DNA from: Pelagicoccus mobilis
GTDB lineage: Bacteria; Verrucomicrobiota; Verrucomicrobiia; Opitutales; Opitutaceae
NCBI RefSeq assembly: GCF_016595505.1
Contig: NZ_JAENIL010000021.1
Coordinates: 1-64,000 of the forward strand
Length of the DNA: 64,000 bases
Direction of reading: 5' to 3'
Part shown: positions 36,801-46,287 of the stretch, one piece after another
How the letters are laid out: the number at the start of each line of letters is the position of its first letter
How positions within the stretch are numbered: the stretch's first letter is position 1
Notes under the pieces: generated by a model
The model's database searches: none
The model's input: only the letters and a program-made list of their open reading frames with translations
What the model was told of the DNA's origin: nothing
Translations under genes and position numbers: made by a program

Positions 36801-38617
36801 ATGAAGGAGAATTGACCTTCGAAGACCTTAGATTCGAAAAGCTCACCCTTCAAGGCAATGGTTCCGTTCAACTGACCGGCGAAATTACGCCTCAATCAAG
36901 CAACGCACGCATGCGTATCGGAACCGGTGATTTTGTCGCCGACGGCGCAGTTCTCTACGGTATCGATCTCGATGAACTCGTAGTTCCGGAAGACGAAGAT
37001 TTCTCCGATCCAGATGAAGAGACCTTTTGGGGAGAAGAAGATGTTCCCTACCTACTCAAACCATTTGATAAGATCCAACAGCGAGCAACTTTCCGCGAAA
37101 CGGCCATAGCCAGAGGCAACCTCGTACACGCATCCGAGCAAACAACCGTCACCACCCGAGGCGAGAATAGACTCTACGGTCAACTACGGATTGAAGGGGA
37201 ATGCGAGGTCCACGGAAACCTACTCGCTCCAGATAAGCTCTTCAAACCAACCGGTCTCAGCCTAGTGTTCAAGGGAAATTCTGAAGGTTTTTTCATAAGT
37301 AACTCAGGGAACCTGACCTTGTACAGCGGTGATGAATCCACTCAAATCGACACCCTTCTCACTGTTGGCTTCTCGAGCAAAATCACAGTCGCTGGTTTAT
37401 CTCATGTGATTATAAATAGAATCCGTTTTGATCACTTGGACGACATCGGTTCCGTGGAACACAAACATCTGGGCGGAGAATGGGTGATTAGCGACTTCGC
37501 CGCCTGCGAAATCCGAGACGAGCGATACAGCGAAGGCTTAAAAACGATCAATGGCGCGGCCTCCCTAACCCTAGGACTACCTCACGAGTCACTGCCTTCC
37601 TTTGTAGATCTCCCGACGCGCATCGGCGACTTCAGCCTAAAAGGAAAATTGACCTTGATTGCCGCAGATCTCGATATTCACGGCGACCTGAACATAGAAG
37701 GCGGAAAGCTCATCCTCAACAATTCCACCGTAAACCTGAACACGCACTTTCTTAGAAACGCTGGCTCGATCAAAAAAAATGGAACTTCAAAAATCATTGG
37801 CGAAGTAGAAAGTCTTCGAGATCAAGTCCAAGGCATCCCCACCCTAGCTGGTAACATAAACATCGAAGGCAGCCTCACGACCGACGGCATCATCGCGCTC
37901 GGAGCCTCCCCCGGATCCGGCCTCATCACCGGCGACCTGAACCTCCTCCCCGAAAGCGAAATGCGCGTTGAATTCGCAGGCGACGAAGCAGGCACCGGTT
38001 TCGATTTTCTTGAAGTCGGCGGCACCGCCAACTTAGACGGAAAACTCACTCTGTCATTGATCGACGACTACCTGCCGGAAGCAGACCAAACCTTCCGTTT
38101 CATTCAGGCCGGTGAGGTCGACGGTACCTTCGCCACCATCGAGCAAGGCCTGATGGGACGTTCGCGTCGCATGGACGTCACCACCGACGCCGAAGGGCTT
38201 CTCGCCACCGCTCGAGAAATCTCCATCGAGAGCTACCAGGATTGGCGAACCCACTTCTTCAACGAAACAGACGCGGCCGATGATCTGATCAGCGGACCGA
38301 CCGCAGACCCCGACGGCGACGGGACCTCCAATCTCCTCGAATACCTTTCCAATAACCTACCGCAACACCCCTCTTCGCCACCGTTCTCCCGATTAGAAGC
38401 CAGTCAGTCCGACTACCGTATTCGCCTATCCAATACCGTAAACGACTACCAAGCGATTTTGGAAACCTCGATCGACCTTCAAGATTGGCAACCTGCCCAA
38501 ATTACCGAATCGAACGATACAGTGAACGGCGACACCACTCTCAAAGAGATCAGAGTTAGTGACCCCGAAAGCAAGCAACGTTTCTATAGATTGACTCTGC
38601 AACCCGCCTCTCCATAG
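33890..38617 (+). CDS. Giant secreted beta-rich protein with NxxGxxAF-type N-terminal repeats and TSP3-like end
   Basis: A 1575-residue secreted protein of unknown function. I place the start at ATG 33890 because it precedes RAKLRRLPLMVLASAAALTAAPG, a good signal peptide; an earlier TTG at 33854 would add twelve residues, and ATG 33944 would leave only the hydrophobic core. The first about 500 residues contain repeated short beta motifs with Asn-Gly-x-x-Ala/Phe patterns (NSNGELAFLADLADGG). YIWDGGAGDTNWHTVVNG begins a long right-handed beta-helix-like part rich in LTLQGNGSV-type turns. Near the end are an autotransporter-type GSGLITGDLNL segment, a DPDGDGTSNLLEYL element and a C-terminal module (SIDLQDWQ ... 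RFYRL) shared with other secreted proteins here. A surface adhesin or polysaccharide-binding role is plausible, not shown. Confidence 0.75.
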   Translation: MPILLASCIRAKLRRLPLMVLASAAALTAAPGDLKLETLTQKNDAASGPGSREITRFESPTFPIAIDEFGTVSFAARVDVRGTEEFGFYRSALPGSVSTLFQSDQVVPGVTQNGDALEASASPRRGFSSDFSGTFHALTVVDPLGGGFLFKTTDGTISQTPITWPVDISQTRNFKDAVDISDGRGTTKTRSAGISEDILVSPSGTLYWKVFDGILKASTSDDLSAVMFDGTAAPGFEDSDNATFDTPIALRGVDDLDNVVFHTRVTKNSGARHAVFRYEASNESIVPLFVDTETTLPDLDGGSPEVEPEDVVVLPDGTVVLRVKLSSSRSGFWRIGLDNSIEKIAEFNDNGFFPNQTDEGELHFRNVPLGDWAVTHNGTLFFTSDLRSGASNTTSEGVWRIDPETKAITTLARVPFTRDVDAPSIDPTDVPSSDADFRSFDNLTAAGDDKVAFTAELSDGTGGLFATDLNGGLIKIALEGDPLEGSAIQNITFTPDLAGEEIILNKGTSGLNSNGELAFLADLADGGTALVKASYEGIVHPIGNIYIWDGGAGDTNWHTVVNGRSNWTDSVGTPWDEPPPANGTSIIKIGDEFIVELQDEAAHVAQVELGDSILELGAEFDCATTFEGSDGSSLILRKGNIKGGTLHTKGIIAKEGPDNAWFVWNKATIEEADLMIEEGHLHWWTNLVLIDASIVVDGGGLEAGGKLQFEGDSGLDLIASPEAVEFYDTVELVLGTDVTFQLNPETQLEIGEADSFGNIAIRKLDPDLPLVRTLQLQGQGKVFVYDDLQLAPGLTLINKIGTLASPGLIFDTWLDVLSEYVSNIEGRFENRGGMKIVSGGVAGEFHNFSQLSITNHTNNKPSILLECVNHGTLLQDGGISTKHFIAKAGSEHLFSSSTPQEALLTFVADEDSPTLVFEKGSSIKAQSGSSKLVFKGNQAPNLQAEIDVNKNSKIRIQKANTGPKETITIYDEGELTFEDLRFEKLTLQGNGSVQLTGEITPQSSNARMRIGTGDFVADGAVLYGIDLDELVVPEDEDFSDPDEETFWGEEDVPYLLKPFDKIQQRATFRETAIARGNLVHASEQTTVTTRGENRLYGQLRIEGECEVHGNLLAPDKLFKPTGLSLVFKGNSEGFFISNSGNLTLYSGDESTQIDTLLTVGFSSKITVAGLSHVIINRIRFDHLDDIGSVEHKHLGGEWVISDFAACEIRDERYSEGLKTINGAASLTLGLPHESLPSFVDLPTRIGDFSLKGKLTLIAADLDIHGDLNIEGGKLILNNSTVNLNTHFLRNAGSIKKNGTSKIIGEVESLRDQVQGIPTLAGNINIEGSLTTDGIIALGASPGSGLITGDLNLLPESEMRVEFAGDEAGTGFDFLEVGGTANLDGKLTLSLIDDYLPEADQTFRFIQAGEVDGTFATIEQGLMGRSRRMDVTTDAEGLLATAREISIESYQDWRTHFFNETDAADDLISGPTADPDGDGTSNLLEYLSNNLPQHPSSPPFSRLEASQSDYRIRLSNTVNDYQAILETSIDLQDWQPAQITESNDTVNGDTTLKEIRVSDPESKQRFYRLTLQPASP

Positions 38618-38933
38618 GACCTGATACAGCCACTCGGGCAATGTCCAGAGTTCCGGTAGGCATCGCCTTAAATGGTTAGGTATCGAAGAGCGTCATAATC
38701 GACTTCTTCCTCAATATCCGTTGCCGACTAAATATAGCCCGCAACGTCGTTGCGCTCTGGGTAGACACAACACCATAAGAATGGGCTACTGGTATTTGCG
38801 AGTTACAACAGCGAGACTCGTGAATATCCTCGCAAGCTAGCAGTTGGACCGCTCCTCGAAATGCAGAGACTTCCTACGGTTCGCAAGGCTTCGGCAACAA
38901 GCCTGCGCATGCTTAGACCAAAATAAAAACGAA
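38618..38933. other. Intergenic region without a recognised gene
   Basis: This 316-base gap between convergent genes has no supported ORF. It holds CGCAACG-T-CGTTGCG (38740-38754), a perfect seven-base inverted repeat, and a stem AGGCTT/AAGCCT (38886-38891 and 38899-38904) near the sulfatase end without a T-run. The latter could weakly terminate the sulfatase transcript. Nothing else is evident. Confidence 0.5.
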
Positions 38934-40301
38934 CTACCAATCACCATTCTTGGGGCGAGTGTATTGCTCCACGTTTTTCTGGGGCAATAGCTTTCTCAAC
39001 TCTTCTATTTTCGCTTTTTTTTCGGGATCCCCCGCCAAGTTAGTCCACTCGTTCGAATCGACGCGGTGGTCGTACAACTCCTCACTTCCATCTGCGTAAC
39101 TGATGTAACGCCAGTCTTTCGTACGAACCGAGTGATTATTCTGAAAGAGAGTTGTGATCGCCGCATGCGGCCACTCCGATTCGCTATCCTCCAACAGAGG
39201 AGCCACACTGTTCCCTTCTAGTTCCGAGTTTTCCTCCAAACCGCAGAGATCGATCAAGGTTGGATAGATGCTTAACAACTCAACCGGTTGATCGACGACC
39301 TGTCCCTTCTCCCCTCCTGGAAGACTGATGATATACGGCACACGCGTAGAGCGTTCCCAGAGTGTCCACTTCGCCCAATGACGCTTTTCACCGAGATGGA
39401 ATCCGTGGTCGGCATAGAATACAATGATCGTATTGTCCGCATGCGGACTCTTATCCAGGGCGTCGAGCACTCTGCCCACCTGCTCATCCGTCCAGCGGAT
39501 ACAAGCCAGATACGCACGCATCGCTTCGTACCACTTCTCATTATCATTCTGCTCAACCCAGTCCTGAGACGCTGGATACGGACTATAAATTATCTTCTTC
39601 GCATGCTCCGAAATATCATCGAGATCATCCGATTTAACCAACGGCAATTGCAGCTCACCCGCCAAATCCGGATGATTGTAGACCCGCTCTGGAGAAAAGA
39701 ATGGGACGTGGGGTCGGTAAAAACCAAGCGACAGAAAGAAAGGTCGATCGTAGTTCTTCTCTAATTGGTCTATCGCCCACGATGCATCAGTGTAATCGGC
39801 AAACTTCTCTTCTTCGTAAGACTGTGGACCAAAGTCCCACAACCAGTGCATGTGATCAGGCCGATCAGTTTGTACAGGCTCATCATAGTCAATCCATTGC
39901 CCGGGACGAGGTCCCTCCACTTCAAAATCGCCCTTTGGAAGCTTAGAAGCATGGTAAAGCTTCCCGGTGGTCATTGTCAGGTACCCGTTCTCGCCGAAGT
40001 GCCTTGGCATACTCACGTGCCGATTATAGAAGCGCGGTGTCTGGGCTGAGTTCGGTTTGTTGTCGTAAAACCCTGTAGTGGAGGGTCGCATACCGAACAT
40101 CAAGCTCGTCCGCGAGGGGTTGCAGATCGGGGCTTGGCAATGAGCATTGGAAAAAAGGGTACCTCTTCTAGCAAGCCGGTCGATGTTTGGGGTTTTCGTG
40201 TCAGGGTGACCGTTGAGAGCGCCAATCCAGTCGTTCAAATCATCAACAGCGATCAAAAGTACGTTCGGCTTTTTAGCGCTTGCTTGAAGAAGCGGGAACA
40301 A
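38934..40301 (-). CDS. Sulfatase (S1 family) with no ordinary start codon at its signal peptide
   Basis: A formylglycine-dependent sulfatase. NVLLIAVDDLNDWIGALNGH begins the domain, CNPSRTSLMFGMRPST is the CxPSR motif (Cys60 from the TTG start at 40301), and FYADHGFHLGEKRHWAKW is the C-terminal active-site element. The family resembles iduronate-2-sulfatase and related choline/glycan sulfatases. Only FPLLQASA of the signal peptide follows the TTG. In the same frame upstream lies KKKLLCTLSLAVLFPLLQAS, a complete signal core, but no ATG, GTG or TTG precedes it before a TGA at 40383-40385. Either ATT or CTG is used, or a small indel has broken the N-terminus. Confidence 0.85.
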   Translation of the reverse strand: MFPLLQASAKKPNVLLIAVDDLNDWIGALNGHPDTKTPNIDRLARRGTLFSNAHCQAPICNPSRTSLMFGMRPSTTGFYDNKPNSAQTPRFYNRHVSMPRHFGENGYLTMTTGKLYHASKLPKGDFEVEGPRPGQWIDYDEPVQTDRPDHMHWLWDFGPQSYEEEKFADYTDASWAIDQLEKNYDRPFFLSLGFYRPHVPFFSPERVYNHPDLAGELQLPLVKSDDLDDISEHAKKIIYSPYPASQDWVEQNDNEKWYEAMRAYLACIRWTDEQVGRVLDALDKSPHADNTIIVFYADHGFHLGEKRHWAKWTLWERSTRVPYIISLPGGEKGQVVDQPVELLSIYPTLIDLCGLEENSELEGNSVAPLLEDSESEWPHAAITTLFQNNHSVRTKDWRYISYADGSEELYDHRVDSNEWTNLAGDPEKKAKIEELRKLLPQKNVEQYTRPKNGDW

Positions 40302-40717
40302 GACGGCAAGAGACAGGGTACAAAGAAGCTTTTTCTTAAAGTGGCACTTAATGGGAAGCGAGAATCGATGAAAGGCTTTGCTTCATTTGAATGAGGTTTG
40401 GGAAACGGGGAGTGTTCGATACGGTAAAACTAAAGACTATCGTAACAGTCCTTAGTCGCCAATTGTTATCAACATTGTTGTAGCAACTTTTAAAATCGTC
40501 GCACAAAGGCGAAAACCGCACAATCGCTGTCATTTAGAGCTATCTTGCCTCCGGAATCCGACGTGTTTCCACTCTATGTCGGATGAACCAAAAATACCGC
40601 CCCGCAGCCTACGATGACATCCTAGATGTTGCTCTCGTCCTTCTCCGAAAGATTCACTCTTACATTCACAAAACCGTGACTACGGCCGAGTAATGAGTTT
40701 ACTAAGGGTATTAACGT
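40302..40717. promoter_or_regulatory. Region between divergent sulfatase and GH50-like genes
   Basis: This 416-base stretch holds the unread part of the sulfatase signal peptide (about 40302-40340), then no gene. Near 40464-40487 three short inverted elements are crowded together: TGTT-ATC-AACA, AACAttGTT and GTTG-TAG-CAAC. They look like tandem binding sites of a LacI-like or similar regulator serving the divergent promoters. A purine-rich ribosome-binding site AAGGG lies at about 40707-40711 before the GH50-like start. Confidence 0.4.
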
Positions 40718-43130
40718 ATGAGACTCCTTTACCGCGGGCTTCGAAATCCATTCCTCTCCGTCCTGGCAGCGTTGCTTCTACATGCATCAACGAGTGCAGA
40801 TACCGTACTCGTTGAGGGCCCGATCACATTAGACGACTTCGGCAACGAACAGGAGCATACTGTTCAGATTCCAGATGACGTTCGGGACCTATCCGGTGCG
40901 CTCGCGATCAAGGTTACGGTCGAAAACCACTCTGAGACATACTGTCGAGTCGAGAGCTGGATCATGGAGAAATGGATGAATGTGAACAGCGCCGTCCACC
41001 TTCCCCCAGGTCAAGCCAGTGACCTGACTATATTCCTCACACGTCACAACGACTTCCTCGGCAACGCTTCCACACTGTTCCCTGAGATGCGGGCAATGCC
41101 AGGCGGAACTATCGTACACTGGGCGAGAATCGATCTAGAAAACGATCCTAAAACGATCAGTTTCACTGTGTTCGCGGAATCACCAGTCAATCTCGAGATT
41201 AGCAACATTCGCTCCTATGGAACTTACAAATCGCCGCAGGAGATGGCTGCACAAGACGACTTCTTTCCCTTCATCGACCAATTCGGACAATACAAACACA
41301 ATGATTGGCCTGGCAAAATACACTCCGAGGCGGAGTTGCGTGCAACCATCTCGAAAGAGGATCTCGACCTCAATAATCACCCAACTCCCCCTAACAGAAA
41401 CCAATACGGAGGCTGGGCGACCGGTCCTAAATTTGAGGCAACCGGGTACTTCCGAGTCGAAAAGATCGACGGCAGGTGGTGGCTTATTGACCCGAGCGGA
41501 TGCCTCTTCTGGTCATATGGAGCTACGGGCTTCGACTTCAACTTCGCTGAAACAAAAACCGAAGGCCGAGAAAACTTCTTCGAGGGCCTGCCCCCAACAG
41601 GACGATCCCAAATTCGGGCAATTTGTTGATCCGAACAGCTCTACCTTCGGAGGGCGAACCTACGAGTTCGGACCATCGAACTTGTATCGCAAATACGGAG
41701 ACAATTGGGTTGAACAATCAGCTAAGGTCTCCCTACGTCGAATCAAGAGTTGGGGAATGAACACGATGGGCTGCTGGTCCGACTCGAGACTGTTCAACGA
41801 CCAGAACAATCCAGTCCCTTACACTCTTTTTCTCGGCTGGAGACTGCCAAGTCTGAGTGTCAATGCCGACGGAAGCACAATCGAATTTCCCGCCCCTTTC
41901 GATTCAGAGTTTCGCACCACCGTCTACGAGCGAATAAACGGCGCCAGAGATCTTCTTAACAGCGAGTGGTGTCTCGGATACTTCTTTCAAAACGAGTACC
42001 ATTTCCGAAAGAACAACGGAGACACCCGCTACCGAGTCGCTTACGCTTACATGCAGGCAAGCGACAATTCCGATGCCAAAGAAGCTATCATTGGTTTTCT
42101 GCAAAAGCGTCATTCCAGTATCAGTGCCTTAAATACAGCTTGGGGCACTCAATACACCGGTTGGGCCGCAGTACGAGCTCTTGACGAAATCCCGTCAGGT
42201 GGAGACGCAGACGCGCAAGCATGGGAGGAAGCCTACGCTGATGAGCTCTACAAGATCATCAATGAAGAAGGAGACAAAGTCTCTCCAGCGCTTTTTCTCG
42301 GCTCTCGTTTCATCGCCTTTACCCCCGTCCACATGATGAACGCAGCGGCTCCGCACCTCGATGTAATCGGAATCAATTGGTATCGCTTCAGTCCGAACGA
42401 CATCCACATCACATCAACTGATAAACCGATCATCATAGGCGAATTCCACTTTGGAGCGGTCGAACGTGGTTACTTTCACACTGGCCTAAGAGCTGTTGGT
42501 GATCAGGACGATCGAGCTGATGCGTTGTATCACTACCTTCGCGACGCTCTAGAGCATGAGAGAATTGTCGGAGCACACTGGTTTCAGTACCGTTCCCAAG
42601 CGGTCACGGGACGCAAAGACGGAGAAAACTTTCAAATCGGCCTCGTTGATCTGTGTGATGCACCGTATCCAGAGATCAGGACAGCTGCCAGATCGATCGG
42701 TAAAAACTTGTACCGAATTAGAGGAGCTCAGTATCTCCCGCCGGACCTCGACAAAGATGGTATCCCAGATTCAGTCGAGACCGCACACGGCTTGGATCCT
42801 AACAACCCCAGCGACGCTTCCGGCGACTTGGACGAAGACGACAAATCGAATTTCGTAGAGTTTGTCCTGGGTACGGATCTATCCGAAACGAGCCAATTCA
42901 TGTCTCCGATCATAGCAGTGACGAGCACGAACTCCGAAGTCACAATCCCCGCAAAAGACGTGCAAGCAGGCCGGCGCTATCTCCTTCAGCACTCCCATGA
43001 CCTAAACTCGGAATGGGCTCTTATTGATAGCTTCACCGCCGACAGCTCCACATCAGGCCCGCAAACCTACACCTTACCCAAAACCATTACAGATGGCTTC
43101 TACCGTATCCAAGTTGAACTGGTAGATTAG
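40718..43130 (+). pseudogene. GH50-like beta-agarase gene with a single frameshift
   Basis: A secreted agarase-type glycosidase, if repaired 803 residues, interrupted by one frameshift. The first part (40718-41629) has a signal peptide and a beta-sandwich leading into YGGWATGPKFEATGYFRVEK. The second part continues in another frame with DDPKFGQFVDPNSSTFGGRTYEFG. The break lies at a run of five C (41591-41595); removing one C joins the frames as GLPQQDDPKFGQF. The catalytic pattern is kept: NEYHF with Glu codon at 41994-41996 and GEFHFGAVERGYFHTGLRAV with Glu codon at 42441-42443, matching GH50 acid/base and nucleophile. A TSP3-like segment and the shared C-terminal module end it. The break may be true or a homopolymer sequencing error. 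Confidence 0.85.
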
Positions 43131-43197
43131 GTTCGACGGATTCAACTAGAGGCCACAACTCGCAATAGCCGATAAATAAAACAAATCAGCGTCCACA

Positions 43198-46171
43198 ATG
43201 GGTCTTAGGAGTAACGGAATAGTCTATACAATTGGGTTCTGTCTGTTCGGGGGAGCAGCCTGCGAGCCGACTTCCTACGCAGCTGAGCACACCATAGAGC
43301 TTCAGTTTAACGAGAACTCCATCCACGATTCAGGCTTCGAAGGGGAGTTTAGTAATGATTTGGCAGCCACCACCTCTCGCTGGTTCAGAGCCGGAGAATC
43401 GAACGAAGCCGGCATCCAGTTTACGGGAGCTCACACGCTTAGCGGTTCGCAATCGGTAGTCTTTGGTGATTACACGAATAACGGATCGATAGCCCAAAAT
43501 GTCGATCTACAGATCGACCCAACGAAGCACTACCATTTGTCGTTTTGGATACGTGTGGACGACTCCAGTGAAGACGACGCCCATACCAGCGAATCTTCGC
43601 TACAAGCAGCACTCTACAGCGCTCCGGAAAAGGGTGGCCCATATATTCACCGCGTTGATTTACTAGAGAACGCGACAGTTCCTGCTGGTGCGGGTTGGGA
43701 GCGCATGGAAGCAACGGTCAGCGGCACCGATCTCGATTCCCATGACGGCGAGTACCTACAGCTACGACTTTCAAAGGTGAACGAGAACTCCTCGCACAAG
43801 ATCTACATAGACAATGTGTCGTTGATCGAAAAGGAAACCGCGAAAGCACCACACCCCATTAGCCGTCTCGTAGTGGGAGGAAACTTAGTCTACGATCATG
43901 AACCGGAATCAACGTGGGAGGACGGCACAAAGATCGAGCTGATGAAGCATCTGGGCATGAGCAACCTGCGCTATCCCGAAGGCGGTCAAACGCGGTTCTG
44001 GGACTGGGAGTTCCCGTATCATGATCACCCCTACCGAAACTTCTGGGACCCGGCTTACGAGGCAACTCTCACCGAGCAACGAAAAGCTGAACTGAAGGAG
44101 CAAAACGGTTACCGTCTGTCGCTCGACCGATTTCTTGAAATATGCGAGGAAACAGGTGCGGTTCCTTTGATTGGAATCAATATGACCCAAGGCTGGAAAT
44201 ACGACCGACTTCAAGACTCGGTCGACAAAGCAGTCCGCTTGGTGCAACTACGTAAAAGACAAAATCGACGGCCCTCGCTATTACTTTCTGTGCAACGAAG
44301 CCGGCAATAAGCCTGAGGACGCGACTCACGTTCCTGAGGAAGTCTACCCTACTCTTATTGATGACTACGCGATTCCCATCAAAGAGGCAGACCCACTGGG
44401 GAAAACGATCGTAAACATGATGCAGTGGGAAAGGATGGGAGAAATTATCCGCGATCAGGGCCAACATGTAGACATGATCGATTGGCACTGGTATTACTAC
44501 AATGGCAGTTGGGGGTCTTTCAGGCCTGATCAGTGGCGTGATGAAGATTTCACTACAAATCGTTGGAATGACATATTGGCTAAGCTGGAAGATTTCAAAT
44601 CCTGGAAGGAGCAATACAATCAGCCCCATATTACACTCGGCTTTAACGAATGGAACCTGGGTCGCATAGATGCGGAACGATGGGGAGGATCTCCTGGAAC
44701 GCCCTACTGGCACGGATTGGTCGCTGCAGATATGATGATACTCGCCATGGAAAACAATATCCATATGGGATCGCTTTGGCCAACCTACTGGAGGACAGAA
44801 GATCCCGCTAAGTTCCGAAACCTCTTTGATCCCTCCGGCAACTATATCTCCCCTGCCTCTCACGTACTTAGGTCATTTTCAAACGCGGCAGGTGGAACGA
44901 TTGTGGAACTAGACAGCCCTACTCCAAGCCGACTTAGAACCTTGGCTGTACGATCCGTAGATAATGCCTTCGTTGATCTCTACTTCCTCAACAAGGACAC
45001 CTCAGCAATGAATCTGACGATCGAGTTGCCTTTCCCAGTTGTCGAAATGACAGTGATGAAATACGAGCAAGGCGCGACTGAAGAAGACGTTGATGTTTCC
45101 CAAGAGCAGCATGCCGGAAATCGCTCTCAACTAGAGTTGTCCCTTCTCGATACCAGTTTCGCTCATGTACGCTGCAGACTGCCGAGCAATATCTCAAACT
45201 TTGAAATCGTACGCGAAAACATGGATGACGCGACCACAGCTGATAATATGTCCACTGGTCCTTACCCAATGAATACATGGCACCAGCAAGGATCTGCTGC
45301 GTGGAATACTGAAAACACCACAACGTCCGTAGAAGTGGGCGATTTGGATACATTCGTAGGCAATGAGCTACGCATCGGTTCCCCTGACGACGAAGTGGTA
45401 GTCCTCTTTTCCACTGCTTTACCGATTCAAACAGGCTAGGACTATACCGTACGAGGAAAGTGGATGATCGATGAGGTGCACGATACACACAAGGGCTTCA
45501 TTGTGGGGCTCGCAGAATTTTCATCGACGGACGGCTCGTTAGTTCAGCGTATAGCAGACGACACGAACACTTTCGGCAATACCAGCGATCCAACACCAGG
45601 CGAACGTGGTTTCTTTGAAGTAACCGTAACATCCGAAGAACTAGCATCCAAAGGCGTCGGCCCGGGCAATCGAATTGGTATCTTCATTCATCGCAACAAT
45701 GGAGATCCCTTGTATGATGGTTCTACTACAACAACGAACGACACCTACTTTATTGATAACGTTTTCTTAGACGTCAGCGGTTCGATCAGCATGCTCGAGC
45801 AGTGGATGACTAACAATCAAGTTGCTAACCCATTGTCGGACTCCGATGGAGATGGTATGGATAATCGAACGGAGTACTTTTTCGGCGGCAACCCGACCCT
45901 CGCCGATGCGTCAGAAATCCGACCGCACTTCCGTATGGTGCAGGATGAAGAGAAAGACTGGATCGAACTCGTCTATCGCAAGCGCAGCAACGCGCAACTT
46001 GGACTGGAATACTCAATAGAGAGTTCCGCTACCCTAACAGACTGGAAACACATCGGGATTGTTAATCAGGATACCGAGGTCATCAATGGTGAAATCAATG
46101 CAGTCACCAGCCGAGTCAGTATGGAGGAACAGCCCGCCAGATTCCTTCGCTTGCAATTGATGGAACCCTGA
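43198..46171 (+). pseudogene. Broken secreted glycosidase-type gene: one frameshift and an in-frame TAG
   Basis: Three consecutive frames form one disrupted gene. Part 1 (43198-44310) carries a signal-like N-terminus, a CBM4_9-like jelly-roll domain (about residues 40-210) and the start of a GH51/GH39-like barrel with LRYPEGGQTRFWDW. A one-base insertion near 44239-44240 moves the frame; repaired, it reads WCNYVKDKIDGPRYYFLCNE. Part 2 contains LGFNEWNLGR (Glu codon 44648-44650, likely acid/base). A TAG at 45437-45439 interrupts QTG-DYTVRGKWM; the same frame continues to 46171 with a second jelly-roll and a TSP3-like and C-terminal module. Repaired length is 990 residues. Function was probably glycoside cleavage of the same substrate as the GH50-like neighbour. 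Confidence 0.85.
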
Positions 46172-46287
46172 TCACGGGGGTGTTTCCATTATTCTGCTCA
46201 GCAGCAACATTGCCTTAATCACTGCAATAGCCCCAAACGGAAGATCAGTGCAAACCACACTCACTCTAGTAACTGATGATTCGCTTT

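Noticed and set aside
44177-44863. Minus-strand open frame of 228 codons opposite the broken glycosidase
   Set aside because: It is antisense to conserved glycosidase sequence (the NEWN motif region) and shows no domain, signal or ribosome-binding site.
45437-45439. TAG read as a sense codon (recoding)
   Set aside because: Intact genes in the window end with TAG (for example at 4309 and 43130), so TAG acts as stop; the gene also carries a frameshift.
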